From NCBI RefSeq assembly GCF_025847235.1, contig NZ_JAOZEW010000030.1:1-62251 (forward strand): DNA of 62,251 nt. Direction: 5' to 3'. This DNA comes from Flavobacterium shii. Lineage in GTDB: Bacteria; Bacteroidota; Bacteroidia; Flavobacteriales; Flavobacteriaceae. How positions within the stretch are numbered: the first letter of the stretch is position 1; each line of letters starts with the position of its first letter. The translations under genes and the position numbers were made by a program. Of this stretch, positions 42,980 to 52,506 are shown in pieces. The notes below the pieces were generated by a model. The model had not been told where the DNA came from and did not search any database. It saw nothing but the letters and a program-made list of their open reading frames with translations.

Positions 42980-44326
42980 ATGTTTAAAAAAATATTAATT
43001 GCGAATAGAGGGGAAATTGCACTTCGTGTAATTCGTACATGTAAGGAGATGGGGATTAAGACTGTTGCAGTTTACTCAACAGCCGACGCAGAAAGTTTGC
43101 ATGTTAAATTTGCAGATGAAGCAGTTTGTATAGGCCCTCCTCCGAGTAACTTATCGTATTTGAAAATGTCAAATATCATTGCTGCTGCCGAAATTACGAA
43201 CGCAGATGCAATACATCCAGGATACGGATTTCTTTCTGAAAATTCTAAATTTTCTAAAATATGTCAGGAACACGGAATCAAATTTATTGGTGCTAGTCCT
43301 GAAATGATTGATAGAATGGGAGATAAAGCTTCTGCAAAAGCTACAATGAAAGAAGCAGGAGTTCCTTGTGTACCAGGTTCGGAAGGTTTATTAGAATCAT
43401 TTGAACAAACACAAAAATTAGCCGAAGAATTTGGTTATCCAGTAATGCTTAAAGCTACTGCTGGAGGTGGTGGAAAAGGAATGAGAGCAGTATGGAAAGC
43501 CGATGAACTTCAAAAAGCTTGGGATAGTGCTCGTCAGGAATCATTAGCTGCTTTTGGTAATGATGGAATGTATCTTGAGAAATTAATCGAAGAACCTCGT
43601 CATATCGAAATCCAGATTGTTGGTGATGCTTATGGTAAAGCATGTCATCTTTCTGAGAGAGATTGTTCTGTACAACGTCGTCATCAAAAACTGACAGAGG
43701 AAACTCCTTCGCCATTTATGACAGATGAACTACGTACAAAAATGGGAGAAGCTGCTGTAAAAGCTGCTGAATTCATTAAGTATGAAGGTGCTGGAACAGT
43801 AGAGTTTTTGGTTGATAAACACAGAAACTTCTATTTCATGGAAATGAATACACGTATTCAGGTAGAGCACCCTATTACAGAACAAGTTATTGATTATGAC
43901 TTGATCCGTGAGCAAATTATGGTTGCTGCAGGAATTCCAATTTCTGGAAAAAATTATTTACCAGAACTGCATGCTATCGAATGTCGTATTAATGCCGAAG
44001 ATCCTTATAATGATTTTCGTCCTTCACCAGGAAAAATTACTACATTACATATGCCAGGAGGTCACGGGGTGCGTTTAGATACACACGTGTATTCAGGGTA
44101 TAGTATTCCGCCAAATTATGATTCGATGATTGCTAAATTAATTACTACTGCACAATCTCGTGAAGAAGCAATTAGCAAGATGAGAAGAGCTTTGGACGAA
44201 TTTGTAATAGAAGGAGTAAAAACTACAATTCCGTTTCATAGACAATTAATGGATGATCCACGTTATATTGCAGGAGATTATACAACTGCATTTATGGATA
44301 CATTCAAAATGAAAGATCCGGAATAG
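42980..44326 (+). CDS. accC: Biotin carboxylase subunit of acetyl-CoA carboxylase
   Basis: 448 aa. ATP-dependent carboxylation of biotin. ATP-grasp motifs include the glycine-rich loop KATAGGGGKGMR, followed by the catalytic and metal region (IEEPRHIEIQIVGDAYG, HLSERDCSVQRRHQKLTEETPSP, YFMEMNTRIQVEHPITE). Length matches the bacterial enzyme. It completes a fabH-accB-accC cluster and is closed by a terminator. Confidence 0.96.
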   Translation: MFKKILIANRGEIALRVIRTCKEMGIKTVAVYSTADAESLHVKFADEAVCIGPPPSNLSYLKMSNIIAAAEITNADAIHPGYGFLSENSKFSKICQEHGIKFIGASPEMIDRMGDKASAKATMKEAGVPCVPGSEGLLESFEQTQKLAEEFGYPVMLKATAGGGGKGMRAVWKADELQKAWDSARQESLAAFGNDGMYLEKLIEEPRHIEIQIVGDAYGKACHLSERDCSVQRRHQKLTEETPSPFMTDELRTKMGEAAVKAAEFIKYEGAGTVEFLVDKHRNFYFMEMNTRIQVEHPITEQVIDYDLIREQIMVAAGIPISGKNYLPELHAIECRINAEDPYNDFRPSPGKITTLHMPGGHGVRLDTHVYSGYSIPPNYDSMIAKLITTAQSREEAISKMRRALDEFVIEGVKTTIPFHRQLMDDPRYIAGDYTTAFMDTFKMKDPE

Positions 44327-44344
44327 ATTATTACTATATATTCT

Positions 44345-44377
44345 AAAAGCCTCACAGAAATGTGAGGCTTTTTTTGT
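44345..44377 (+). terminator. Terminator after accC
   Basis: AAAAGCCTCACA and TGTGAGGCTTTT arms around GAAA, with a T run. Confidence 0.88.
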
Positions 44378-44399
44378 TTTATAATGATTTGTGTGTACT

Positions 44400-44432
44400 T
44401 TTTACACACTTTATATCCCTTTTACACACTTT
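44400..44432. repeat. Direct repeats upstream of the PepSY array
   Basis: TTTTACACACTTT occurs at 44400-44412 and 44420-44432, starting 20 bp apart (two helical turns). A TAAATTTG box follows at 44491-44498. The pair could be a regulator site for the tandem genes downstream. Confidence 0.4.
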
Positions 44433-44577
44433 GTTGTTAGGTGTAATTTAATTGTTTTTTATTTAATGCGCTATAAATCAATTAATTGACTAAATTTGAA
44501 GTTCTTTAAATTTTGCGGCATAATAATTTCTTTATCTGAAGTGTAAAAACAATACAAACAATTTAAAATCTATTATT

Positions 44578-44874
44578 ATGAAAAAGTTAATCTTATCAGC
44601 CGCAATCGTATTAGGAAGTTTTTCTTCATTTGCAACAACTTTACCAGCTTCAGTTTTAGATGTTAAAGTTACATCAGTTCAAGAAGAGTACACTGAAGTG
44701 AAAATTGAAGAATTACCAGCTGCTATCACAGACGCTTTGAAAAAAGCATACCCAGATGCAGTACTTAATAAAGCCTATGTAAGTGCAAATAAAGAATACA
44801 AACTAGATGTTACTGTAGGTGACAAAGTAGGAAATCTTTTTGCCGATGCTACAGGAAATTGGATTAAAAAATAA
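44578..44874 (+). CDS. Secreted PepSY-like protein, tandem copy 1
   Basis: 98 aa. A signal peptide (MKKLILSAAIVLGSFSSFA) is followed by one PepSY-like module (EVKIEELPAAITDALKKAYPDAVLNKAYV... EYKLDVTVGDKVGNLFADATGNWIKK). Such periplasmic proteins are thought to bind or inhibit other proteins; no specific role is known here. It is the first of five same-size paralogs in a row and differs from copy 2 at only three residues (positions 24, 25 and 32). Confidence 0.8.
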   Translation: MKKLILSAAIVLGSFSSFATTLPASVLDVKVTSVQEEYTEVKIEELPAAITDALKKAYPDAVLNKAYVSANKEYKLDVTVGDKVGNLFADATGNWIKK

Positions 44875-44930
44875 TTCAATCTAGAAACTATAAACCAAAA
44901 ATAGAATAAAAACATTAAAAATATATCATT

Positions 44931-45227
44931 ATGAAAAAGTTAATCTTATCAGCCGCAATCGTATTAGGAAGTTTTTCTTCATTTGCAACAACTTTACCAA
45001 CTCAAGTTTTAGATGTTAAAGTTGCATCAGTTCAAGAAGAGTACACTGAAGTGAAAATCGAAGAATTACCAGCTGCTATCACAGACGCTTTGAAAAAAGC
45101 ATATCCAGATGCAGTACTTAATAAAGCCTATGTAAGTGCAAATAAAGAATACAAACTAGATGTTACTGTAGGTGACAAAGTAGGGAATCTTTTTGCAGAT
45201 GCAACAGGAAATTGGATTAAAAAATAA
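44931..45227 (+). CDS. Secreted PepSY-like protein, tandem copy 2
   Basis: 98 aa, almost identical to copy 1 (three substitutions: Thr24, Gln25, Ala32). The DNA around the start (AAAATATATCATT before ATG and the whole signal-peptide region) is also nearly identical, which shows a very recent duplication including the upstream segment. Confidence 0.8.
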   Translation: MKKLILSAAIVLGSFSSFATTLPTQVLDVKVASVQEEYTEVKIEELPAAITDALKKAYPDAVLNKAYVSANKEYKLDVTVGDKVGNLFADATGNWIKK

Positions 45228-45277
45228 TTCAGTTTAGAGATCCAAATAAATATAAATACATATAAAAATATATCATT

Positions 45278-45574
45278 ATGAAAAAGTTAATTTTATCAGC
45301 CGCAATTGTATTAGGAAGTTTATCTTCATTTGCAATAACTTTACCAACTCAAGTTTTAGATGCTAAAACGGTATCAGTTCAAGATGAGTACACAGAAGTA
45401 AAAATAGAAGAAGTACCAGCAACTATTACTGCTGCTTTGAAAAAAGCATATCCAGATGCAGTACTTAATAAAGCATCTGTTAATGCGAATAAAGAATATA
45501 AACTTGATGTTACTGTAGGTGACAAAGTAGGAAGTCTTTTTGCAGATGCGACAGGAAACTGGATCAAAAAATAA
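45278..45574 (+). CDS. Secreted PepSY-like protein, tandem copy 3
   Basis: 98 aa. Same layout as copies 1 and 2, with scattered changes (LSSFAITLP, DAKTVSVQDEY, EEVPATITAALKKAYP, GSLFADATGNW). It forms the first subgroup together with them. The first 18 codons still match at nearly every base. Confidence 0.8.
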   Translation: MKKLILSAAIVLGSLSSFAITLPTQVLDAKTVSVQDEYTEVKIEEVPATITAALKKAYPDAVLNKASVNANKEYKLDVTVGDKVGSLFADATGNWIKK

Positions 45575-45622
45575 TTAAATTTAGAAGTTTAAAATAAGTT
45601 ATAACATTAAAAAATTATCATT

Positions 45623-45919
45623 ATGAAAAAGTTAATCTTATCAGCAGCGATCGTATTAGGAAGTTTATCAGTTAGTGCTGCAACTGCAGTAATTACAGAA
45701 TCTTCGGTAAAAGTAATGAGTATTCAGGATGAATACACAGAAGTTGGCGCAGATGCACTTCCTGCAGCAGTAAAAGGTACTGTCGAAAAATCTTTCCCGG
45801 GTGCAAAACTAGAGAAAGCTTATAAAAACGAAAAAAACGAGTACAAATTAGAAATTGCACACGGAGAGAAAAAATTTACTATTTTCTCTGATGCAGCAGG
45901 AAATCTGATTAAAAAATAA
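45623..45919 (+). CDS. Secreted PepSY-like protein, tandem copy 4
   Basis: 98 aa and the most divergent copy: VGADALPAAVKGTVEKSFPGAKLEKAYKNEKNEYKLEIAHGEKKFTIFSDAAGNLIKK. The signal peptide remains conserved (MKKLILSAAIVLGSLSVSA) while the binding module has changed, suggesting a different partner. Confidence 0.78.
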   Translation: MKKLILSAAIVLGSLSVSAATAVITESSVKVMSIQDEYTEVGADALPAAVKGTVEKSFPGAKLEKAYKNEKNEYKLEIAHGEKKFTIFSDAAGNLIKK

Positions 45920-45956
45920 TTGCTCTTAAAGCAAATAAATTAAAACATATATCATT

Positions 45957-46253
45957 ATGAAAAAGTTAATCTTATCGGCAGCAGTTATTCTGGGGAGTTT
46001 GTCAATTTATGCAGCAACCTTAACAACTACAGAGCCAGTTACTAAAATTGTAACAGTGCAAGACGGCTACACTGAAGTAAGTGCAGATACTGTACCTGCA
46101 GCAGTAAAAACAGCTTTGCAGAAGGCTTATCCGGATGCGAAACTTGATAAGGCATATGTAAATGAAAAGAAAGAGTATAAATTAGAAATTTCGGTTGGAG
46201 ACCAAAAGGCTACTGTCTATTCAGATGTCAATGGCAACTGGATAAAAATATAA
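45957..46253 (+). CDS. Secreted PepSY-like protein, tandem copy 5
   Basis: 98 aa, intermediate between copy 4 and copies 1-3 (VSADTVPAAVKTALQKAYPDAKLDKAYVNEKKEYKLEISVGDQKATVYSDVNGNWIKI). It ends the array; a terminator follows, then the NtrC-type regulator gene. Confidence 0.78.
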   Translation: MKKLILSAAVILGSLSIYAATLTTTEPVTKIVTVQDGYTEVSADTVPAAVKTALQKAYPDAKLDKAYVNEKKEYKLEISVGDQKATVYSDVNGNWIKI

Positions 46254-46280
46254 TTTAGGTAGATTTAGTTTAAGTTTTTT

Positions 46281-46314
46281 AAAAAGAGATTGCGAGAGCA
46301 ATCTCTTTTTTTTG
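46281..46314 (+). terminator. Terminator after the PepSY array
   Basis: AAAGAGATTGC and GCAATCTCTTT arms around GAGA, with a T run. Confidence 0.85.
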
Positions 46315-46375
46315 CAAAATTTTAGGAGAATACAATTATATTAGTATTATTTTAGCATGAAAAGTTCAAACACTA

Positions 46376-47707
46376 ATGCCAAAGATTTTATTAATAGAAG
46401 ATGATATTTCGTTTTGTAAACTGTTAGAAAAATTTCTAATAAAAAAAAACTATACAGTTGCGACAGCATATTCTGCAGCCGAAGCACGTGGTATAATTAA
46501 AAACGAATCTTTTGATCTTATTATTACAGATCTAAGATTACCCGACTCGGATGGGATTGGATTAATGTCTGAATTTAAAAAAGCATATCCTGAAATTCCA
46601 GTTATTTTAATGACAGGGTATTCAGATGTAAATACTGCGGTGAAAGCTATAAAAAATGGCGCTGCAGATTATATTTCGAAACCATTTAATCCCGAAGAGG
46701 TCTTACTTGTTATTTCGAATGCTTTACAAAATAATTCGGTTATTCCAGAAAATGAGCAAAAGGTAAAGCATCCAAAAAAATCGGAGGAACTTGAGTTTGT
46801 AAAAGGAATTTCAAAAGCTTCAAAAAAGTTAGCAGAACATATCCAACTTGTTAGCCCTACTAATATGTCGGTTTTAATAATCGGGGAAAGTGGTACAGGA
46901 AAAGAAATAATTGCAAAGAGCATTCATGAACAAAGTCCTCGAAAAGGCAATAACTTTATTGCTGTCGATTGCGGAGCTATACCAAAAGAACTGGCAGCAA
47001 GTGAATTTTTCGGGCATTTAAAAGGTTCTTTTACCGGAGCAATTACAGATAAAATAGGTTATTTTGAAGCGGCTAATGGAGGGACTATATTTCTGGATGA
47101 AATAGGAAATCTTTCGTATGAAAATCAAATCCAGCTTTTAAGAGCATTACAAGAGCGGAAAATAAAACCTGTTGGTAGCAATAAAGAAATTGATGTTGAT
47201 ATTCGTATCGTAACTGCTACCAATGAAGATTTGCGAGAAGCAGTAAAAAAAGGAGATTTCCGTGAAGATTTATACCATAGAATCAATGAGTTTTCTATTC
47301 ACTCTCCTTCTTTAATTGATAGAGAGGAAGATTTAATGGTTTTTGCAGACTTTTTTCTTGAGAAGGCCAATGAGCAGTTGAATAAAAATATTATTGGTTT
47401 CTCTGATGAAGTAGTTTCAATTTTTCAAAAATACAGATGGCCTGGAAACTTAAGAGAGCTCCAAAATTGTATTAAGCGAGCAACACTTTTATCGCAAGGT
47501 GATTTTATTGAAAGTACAGTATTGCCAGTAGAGTTTTTTCAGATTCAAAAACAGGTTCCAAATGATTTATCATTGTCTGAAAATGAAAAAGAAGCGATTA
47601 TCCACGCCTTGTCAAAAGCTAAAAACAATAAATCGGAAGCTGCAAAAATGCTGAAAATTACCCGTAAGACATTATACAATAAATTAAAGTTATACGATAT
47701 AGAATAG
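46376..47707 (+). CDS. Sigma-54-dependent response regulator, NtrC family
   Basis: 443 aa. Receiver domain (phospho-acceptor Asp52 in IITDLRLPDSDG), AAA+ domain with Walker A GESGTGKE at 170-177, sigma-54 contact loop GSFTGA at 217-222 (GAFTGA with Ala to Ser), Walker B TIFLDEIGN near 241, and a Fis-type helix-turn-helix at the end (NNKSEAAKMLKITRKTLYNKL). It activates RpoN promoters when phosphorylated. It converges with the hybrid kinase gene (1 nt between stops), its likely partner, and follows the PepSY array. Confidence 0.94.
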   Translation: MPKILLIEDDISFCKLLEKFLIKKNYTVATAYSAAEARGIIKNESFDLIITDLRLPDSDGIGLMSEFKKAYPEIPVILMTGYSDVNTAVKAIKNGAADYISKPFNPEEVLLVISNALQNNSVIPENEQKVKHPKKSEELEFVKGISKASKKLAEHIQLVSPTNMSVLIIGESGTGKEIIAKSIHEQSPRKGNNFIAVDCGAIPKELAASEFFGHLKGSFTGAITDKIGYFEAANGGTIFLDEIGNLSYENQIQLLRALQERKIKPVGSNKEIDVDIRIVTATNEDLREAVKKGDFREDLYHRINEFSIHSPSLIDREEDLMVFADFFLEKANEQLNKNIIGFSDEVVSIFQKYRWPGNLRELQNCIKRATLLSQGDFIESTVLPVEFFQIQKQVPNDLSLSENEKEAIIHALSKAKNNKSEAAKMLKITRKTLYNKLKLYDIE

Positions 47708-47708
47708 G

Positions 47709-50159
47709 CTAAGCTATTTCTTTTTCCAGAAGAAGTAATAATGAATTTATTTCTGTTTTTAATGTGTTGAAAGTTGTTTGTAAATGGCTATTAGAATAAT
47801 TATTTTGTTCTAAATCATCTAAAATTTTACTGATTTTTGAAGCTTGAATTTGCTTGAACATAGGTGATATTCTATGAGCAATAGCACTAACTTCGCTATA
47901 ATTATTCTCTTCAACATTCTTTTCGAGAATTATTAAGTTTTCTTTTGTTGTTTCTACAAATGTCTTTAATATATCTTGTAACGCTCTATTATCATTGGTT
48001 AAAAATGATTTTAAGGAATCCAGAGAATAACCTTTTTCCGAATCGGAAGAATGAGTTTTAGTATCTTCATGATTAATTTTAGCGGAATCATCAAAGAGTA
48101 TGAGTATTGTTTGAAGTAATGCTTTTGGTGAATATGGTTTTTTTACAACAGTAGTAAACCCTGCATTTGTATAAACATCCAAAGCTAAATCGGCTCTTCC
48201 TGTTAGTGCAATTATAGGTTGATTTTTATATTGAGAGTCAACCAAATTCTTGAGTTTTTCTATAAACAAAAAGCCATCAATTTCGGGCATTTGAATATCA
48301 GTTATAATAAAATCAAATGGGGTATTTTGAATTGTTTTTAAAGCCTTGTTAGCATTATTAAAAGCCAAAACGGTATAATTATGCTGTTTCAAGACTTCGG
48401 AAGTCAGACCTAATAAATTGTTATCATCATCGATAACAATCGCAGTTTTAGGTGTAACAATAGGAGAAATTGAATTCTTTTTATTTTCAGGTTCTATTTC
48501 GGGTTCTAAACGGGTATCAAAAATTAATGGAAGCTGGATTTCAAAAGTACTTCCTTTCCCAAAAACACTTTTTAAATGTAGATCACCTCCCAAGAGAGTT
48601 GCTATTTTTTTAGAAATTGCGAGCCCCAGACCTGTCCCACCATATTTTTTTTCTATGTTTTCATTGGCTTGAGCAAATTCTTCAAATACTAATTCTTGGC
48701 TCTTTTTTTCAATCCCAATACCTGAGTCTTCTATTTTTATAAAAGCAAATCCGCCATTATGATTAATGGTCGCGTCGATTTTTATAAAACCTTTTTCTGT
48801 AAATTTATAGGCATTCCCAATGATATTACTTAAAATTTGTTTCAGTCGAAATGGGTCTCCAATTATTTTTGTAGCAAACTTTTCGTCTGTATTAATAATG
48901 AGTTTAATGTCTTTATGTTTGTAAACTGATTGGATATTCTTTGCAACTTCGGTTATGATTTCTGGAAGCGAAAAAGGTTTCTTTTCGAATGTAATTTTTC
49001 CAGCTTCTATTTGAGAAAAATCAAGTAAATCCTGAACTAATTGTGAAATGTATTCCGTCGAGTTTTTTATGTTCTTTGTAAAGTAGAATTGCTTGGTATT
49101 TAAGTCGGAATTACCCAAAAGTTCGGTATAACCTACAATTGTACTTAAAGGTGTTTTTAAATCATGACTAACGGTAGAAATGAGTTGTTCGCGACTTTTT
49201 AAAAGATTCTTTGTTTTGAAATTGGCAATCTCCAGTTGTTTCTTATAGAGCTGTGTTTTGGAGAAATCACTTGCAATAAGGATCGAAAAAAAGATAGTAA
49301 GAAGTAATCCTACTATGGCAGCACCAGTTACAATCTGATTGATTTTCTTTAGAGATTTTTCTTTATCATTATTGTATTTTATAGAGTTTATGATGATTTC
49401 ACGTTCTATAATTCGCAATACTTTTCGGAGTTGCTCAGAAATTAAAATTTCATTTTTAAGCAATTTGTTTTCCTGATAATTTAAGGACTCTTTCTTTTTT
49501 TCGGTTTCTCTTTTTACAGAACTTAATAATTTTTTGGATGTAGATAAAATCGAGTCAGATGCTTTTTTGCTTAATGTGTTTGTGCTGTCATCCGGAATAT
49601 TCTGATTGAGGTAATCAACGTATTTTTGGAGTACATTACGTTGATAACTCCCTAATTGAGACGGATTTTTGGTAAAATCTTCAAGTTGTAATTTACGTAA
49701 TGAGAATTCAAGTTTTGTCAATTCATCAATAGCGTTGTTTACCGTGACTTCATCGCTGGCCTTGCTTTTGATGTTTTTTAATTGCCGAATATTTTTTGTT
49801 TTCTCTGATAATAAATAATTTACACTATCCAGTAAAACGATTTGAGATTGTGTAGTAACCATTTTTTTTAAAGAATCAATTCGGATTCGTAGAGAATTAG
49901 ATTCTTTTATGTAGTGTTGAAAGTCGGATTCGGAGTTGGACTGAATTGTTTTTCGAGCAAGACTTTCTGTTTTATACACAGTTGAAAAAAGCTGACTAAC
50001 TTTTAAGATTTTTGTTTTCTCAAAAGCTATTTTATGTTCAATTTTAGAATAAATAACATTTTCCGAATATAAAACCCACCCCACACTAATTACAAGCGAA
50101 GCTAGAGCGATGTAACTTATGAAAACTTTAAGCGGAATGTAACTATTCTTACTCTCCAT
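47709..50159 (-). CDS. Hybrid sensor histidine kinase with receiver and Hpt domains
   Basis: 816 aa. TM1 about 13-31, a long helical periplasmic sensor (32-275) and TM2 at 276-297. Then HisKA with His332 (STVSHDLKTPLSTIVGY), HATPase with N-box NIIGNAYKFTEKG, DSGIGIE and GGTGLGLAISK, a receiver (about 575-690, acceptor Asp in FIITDIQMPEIDG) and an Hpt domain (His in VSAIAHRISPMFK). It is a complete phosphorelay in one chain, which could end on the Asp52 of the adjacent NtrC-type regulator. No known ligand-binding domain is recognised in the sensor. Confidence 0.93.
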   Translation of the reverse strand: MESKNSYIPLKVFISYIALASLVISVGWVLYSENVIYSKIEHKIAFEKTKILKVSQLFSTVYKTESLARKTIQSNSESDFQHYIKESNSLRIRIDSLKKMVTTQSQIVLLDSVNYLLSEKTKNIRQLKNIKSKASDEVTVNNAIDELTKLEFSLRKLQLEDFTKNPSQLGSYQRNVLQKYVDYLNQNIPDDSTNTLSKKASDSILSTSKKLLSSVKRETEKKKESLNYQENKLLKNEILISEQLRKVLRIIEREIIINSIKYNNDKEKSLKKINQIVTGAAIVGLLLTIFFSILIASDFSKTQLYKKQLEIANFKTKNLLKSREQLISTVSHDLKTPLSTIVGYTELLGNSDLNTKQFYFTKNIKNSTEYISQLVQDLLDFSQIEAGKITFEKKPFSLPEIITEVAKNIQSVYKHKDIKLIINTDEKFATKIIGDPFRLKQILSNIIGNAYKFTEKGFIKIDATINHNGGFAFIKIEDSGIGIEKKSQELVFEEFAQANENIEKKYGGTGLGLAISKKIATLLGGDLHLKSVFGKGSTFEIQLPLIFDTRLEPEIEPENKKNSISPIVTPKTAIVIDDDNNLLGLTSEVLKQHNYTVLAFNNANKALKTIQNTPFDFIITDIQMPEIDGFLFIEKLKNLVDSQYKNQPIIALTGRADLALDVYTNAGFTTVVKKPYSPKALLQTILILFDDSAKINHEDTKTHSSDSEKGYSLDSLKSFLTNDNRALQDILKTFVETTKENLIILEKNVEENNYSEVSAIAHRISPMFKQIQASKISKILDDLEQNNYSNSHLQTTFNTLKTEINSLLLLLEKEIA

Positions 50160-50277
50160 AGATTATTATTGTAGGGATTTGGATTTTTTTATATTATCGC
50201 AATTTATTTAATTTTTTCTGATTAAGGTCTATAAAACAGCGCCAATATGTTATATGATTTTCATTGGAAGTTATAAA

Positions 50278-50314
50278 AAAGCCACAGAATCATATGTGAT
50301 ATCTGTGGCTTTTA
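50278..50314 (-). terminator. Terminator after the S9 peptidase gene
   Basis: AAAGCCACAGA and TCTGTGGCTTTT arms, 33 nt after the stop at 50347 on the minus strand. Confidence 0.75.
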
Positions 50315-50346
50315 TATGAAATTATTTTTTCTTCAGCGTAATTTAA

Positions 50347-52248
50347 TTAAAGTGTTTCGCTTAACCATTTAAAGAATTCACCTTGCCAAACTTGGGCATT
50401 TTGAGGTTTTAAAACCCAGTGATTTTCTTCAGGGAAATATAATAATCTACTTTTTATTCCGCGTAATTGAGCAGCTTGAAATGCTTCCTGACCTTGTCCA
50501 ATTGGCACACGGAAATCTTTTCCTCCTTGAATAATCAGGATTGGTTTATTCCATTTATCAACATGATTTATTGGGTTGAAAATAGTGTATGTTTTTTGAG
50601 CAATTGCATTGTCTTTTTCCCAGTATGGGCCACCAAAGTCCCAGTTGTTAAAGAAAACTTCTTCGGTTGTGCCAAACATACTTTGTGTATTGAAAACACC
50701 GTCATGTGCGATGAAAGTTTTAAAACGATTGTTATGAATTCCTGCTAAATAGAAAACAGAGTAACCACCATAACTTGCTCCAACGCATCCTAGACGAGAT
50801 TTATCAACATAGTTTTCTTTCGAAACATCATCAATCGCCGATAGGTAATCGTCCATAACTTGTCCGCCCCAATCTTTACTAATTTGCTCATTCCATTCTA
50901 CTCCGTGACCAGGCATCCCGCGACGGTTTGGCGCAACAACAACATAACCTTTTGCAGCCATTAATTGAAAATTCCAACGGAAAGAATACGCTTGAGTTAA
51001 AGCAGATTGTGGTCCGCCTTGGCAATATAAAAGAGTTGGATATTTTTTTGAAGCATCAAAATTAGGAGGTAAGATTACCCAAACCAACATTTTTTTACCA
51101 TCTGTTGTAGTAACATAACGTTTTTCGATTTTGCTTAAAGCTAAAGAATCGTAAGTTGTAGTGTTCACATTTGATAATTGCTTCCAGGTATTTTTCTTTA
51201 AATTGAAAGAAAAAATCTCATTTGCATGATTCATATCTGATCTTGTAACAATGATATTATCATCTACAAAACCTACTAAATCATTTACATCAAAAGCACC
51301 GTTTGTAAGCTGACGTACATTTACAGAGATTTTTGTCAATCCAGGGAAGTTTACTTCAAATAATTGTTTTGTACCATCAATTGGAGCTACAAAATATACT
51401 TTTTTACCGTCTTTACTCCATGTAAAATTATCTACAGTTCCATCCCAATTGGCAGTTAGATTCATTTTCATACCTTTAAAATCAACAATGATGTCGTTTT
51501 TATCAGCTTCATAACCATCGCGTTTCATTTGTAACCAAGTTAGGTTTCCAGTAGGTGAAAATTGAGGTGCCATATCATAACCTAAGTTTCCTTCGGTTCT
51601 GTTTGTAGTTTTTCCAGTCTCAAGATTGTATTCGTAGATATCAGTATTTGTAGAAATTGCATATTGAGTTCCGGCTTTTTTCTTGCTTACATATAAAATA
51701 CTTTTGCTGTCTGGTGACCAGATATAATCTTCGTCTCCACCAAAAGGTTTTTGCGGACTGTCGAAAGTCTCTCCTTTTAAAAGATCGATACCAACAGATC
51801 CTTCTTTATTTTCTTTGTAAAAAACATGATTAAATTTACCTTCATTCCAAGTATCCCAATGACGATAATCCAAACCATCGTAGATTTGAGCTTCTGATTT
51901 GTCTAAACTTGGGTAAAAATCTTTTCCTAATACTTTCTCGATTTTTACTTCTTCGTTGTACACTAAAAATTTTCCGTCTGGTGAAATGTTTTTATCGGCA
52001 AAAACAGTTTTTATATCCGTGATTTCGGTTGCATTACCACCATTTACAGGTAATGTATAATATTTGGATTGCGAATTATTTTCAGCAATTGAAGGTGTGG
52101 TAACCTTATAAACAACATTTTTTCCGTCCTTAGAAAGTCCAAGTGCAGAAACTCTCCCTAATTTCCATAACAATTCTGGTGACATTACATTCTGCGCCAT
52201 AGTGCTTAAACTCATCATTATTAAGGTTGTAAATACTACTTTTTTCAT
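50347..52248 (-). CDS. Secreted S9 family prolyl oligopeptidase-type peptidase
   Basis: 633 aa. A signal peptide (VVFTTLIMMSLSTMAQ) directs it to the periplasm or outside. Residues about 25-370 form the beta-propeller (WSPDSKSILYV, FSPTGNLTWL, WSKDGKKVYFV blades), followed by the alpha/beta hydrolase domain with Ser492 in GASYGGYS, Asp about 578 in GGKDFRVP and His about 610 in EENHWVL. It resembles the acylaminoacyl-peptidase or dipeptidyl-peptidase branch (DPP V-like). It is monocistronic and digests peptides for nutrition or turnover. Confidence 0.92.
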   Translation of the reverse strand: MKKVVFTTLIMMSLSTMAQNVMSPELLWKLGRVSALGLSKDGKNVVYKVTTPSIAENNSQSKYYTLPVNGGNATEITDIKTVFADKNISPDGKFLVYNEEVKIEKVLGKDFYPSLDKSEAQIYDGLDYRHWDTWNEGKFNHVFYKENKEGSVGIDLLKGETFDSPQKPFGGDEDYIWSPDSKSILYVSKKKAGTQYAISTNTDIYEYNLETGKTTNRTEGNLGYDMAPQFSPTGNLTWLQMKRDGYEADKNDIIVDFKGMKMNLTANWDGTVDNFTWSKDGKKVYFVAPIDGTKQLFEVNFPGLTKISVNVRQLTNGAFDVNDLVGFVDDNIIVTRSDMNHANEIFSFNLKKNTWKQLSNVNTTTYDSLALSKIEKRYVTTTDGKKMLVWVILPPNFDASKKYPTLLYCQGGPQSALTQAYSFRWNFQLMAAKGYVVVAPNRRGMPGHGVEWNEQISKDWGGQVMDDYLSAIDDVSKENYVDKSRLGCVGASYGGYSVFYLAGIHNNRFKTFIAHDGVFNTQSMFGTTEEVFFNNWDFGGPYWEKDNAIAQKTYTIFNPINHVDKWNKPILIIQGGKDFRVPIGQGQEAFQAAQLRGIKSRLLYFPEENHWVLKPQNAQVWQGEFFKWLSETL

Positions 52249-52506
52249 AATTTGATTTAAAATTTTAAGATTTTAAAAGTACAAAATATATTTCAGCAAC
52301 TTGGTTATAATGCAATTAGGATTCTCTTAAATTAATGATAAATGTTAACCAATGATAAAGCGAGGTGAAATGGTTTTATCTAAAAAGTTTAATCATGTAA
52401 GTAATATAAGTTCATTTAAGTTTTATTTGTTTAAAGTGATGTTTATATGGGTTTAAATTTTTTATACGGTTTAAAAAAAACACTATTTTTATAAAAAATA
52501 TCAATC

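Noticed and set aside
44433..44577. Sigma-54 promoter before the PepSY array
   Set aside because: No GG-N10-GC pattern with reasonable flanks was found; a TAAATTTG box of the housekeeping type is present instead.
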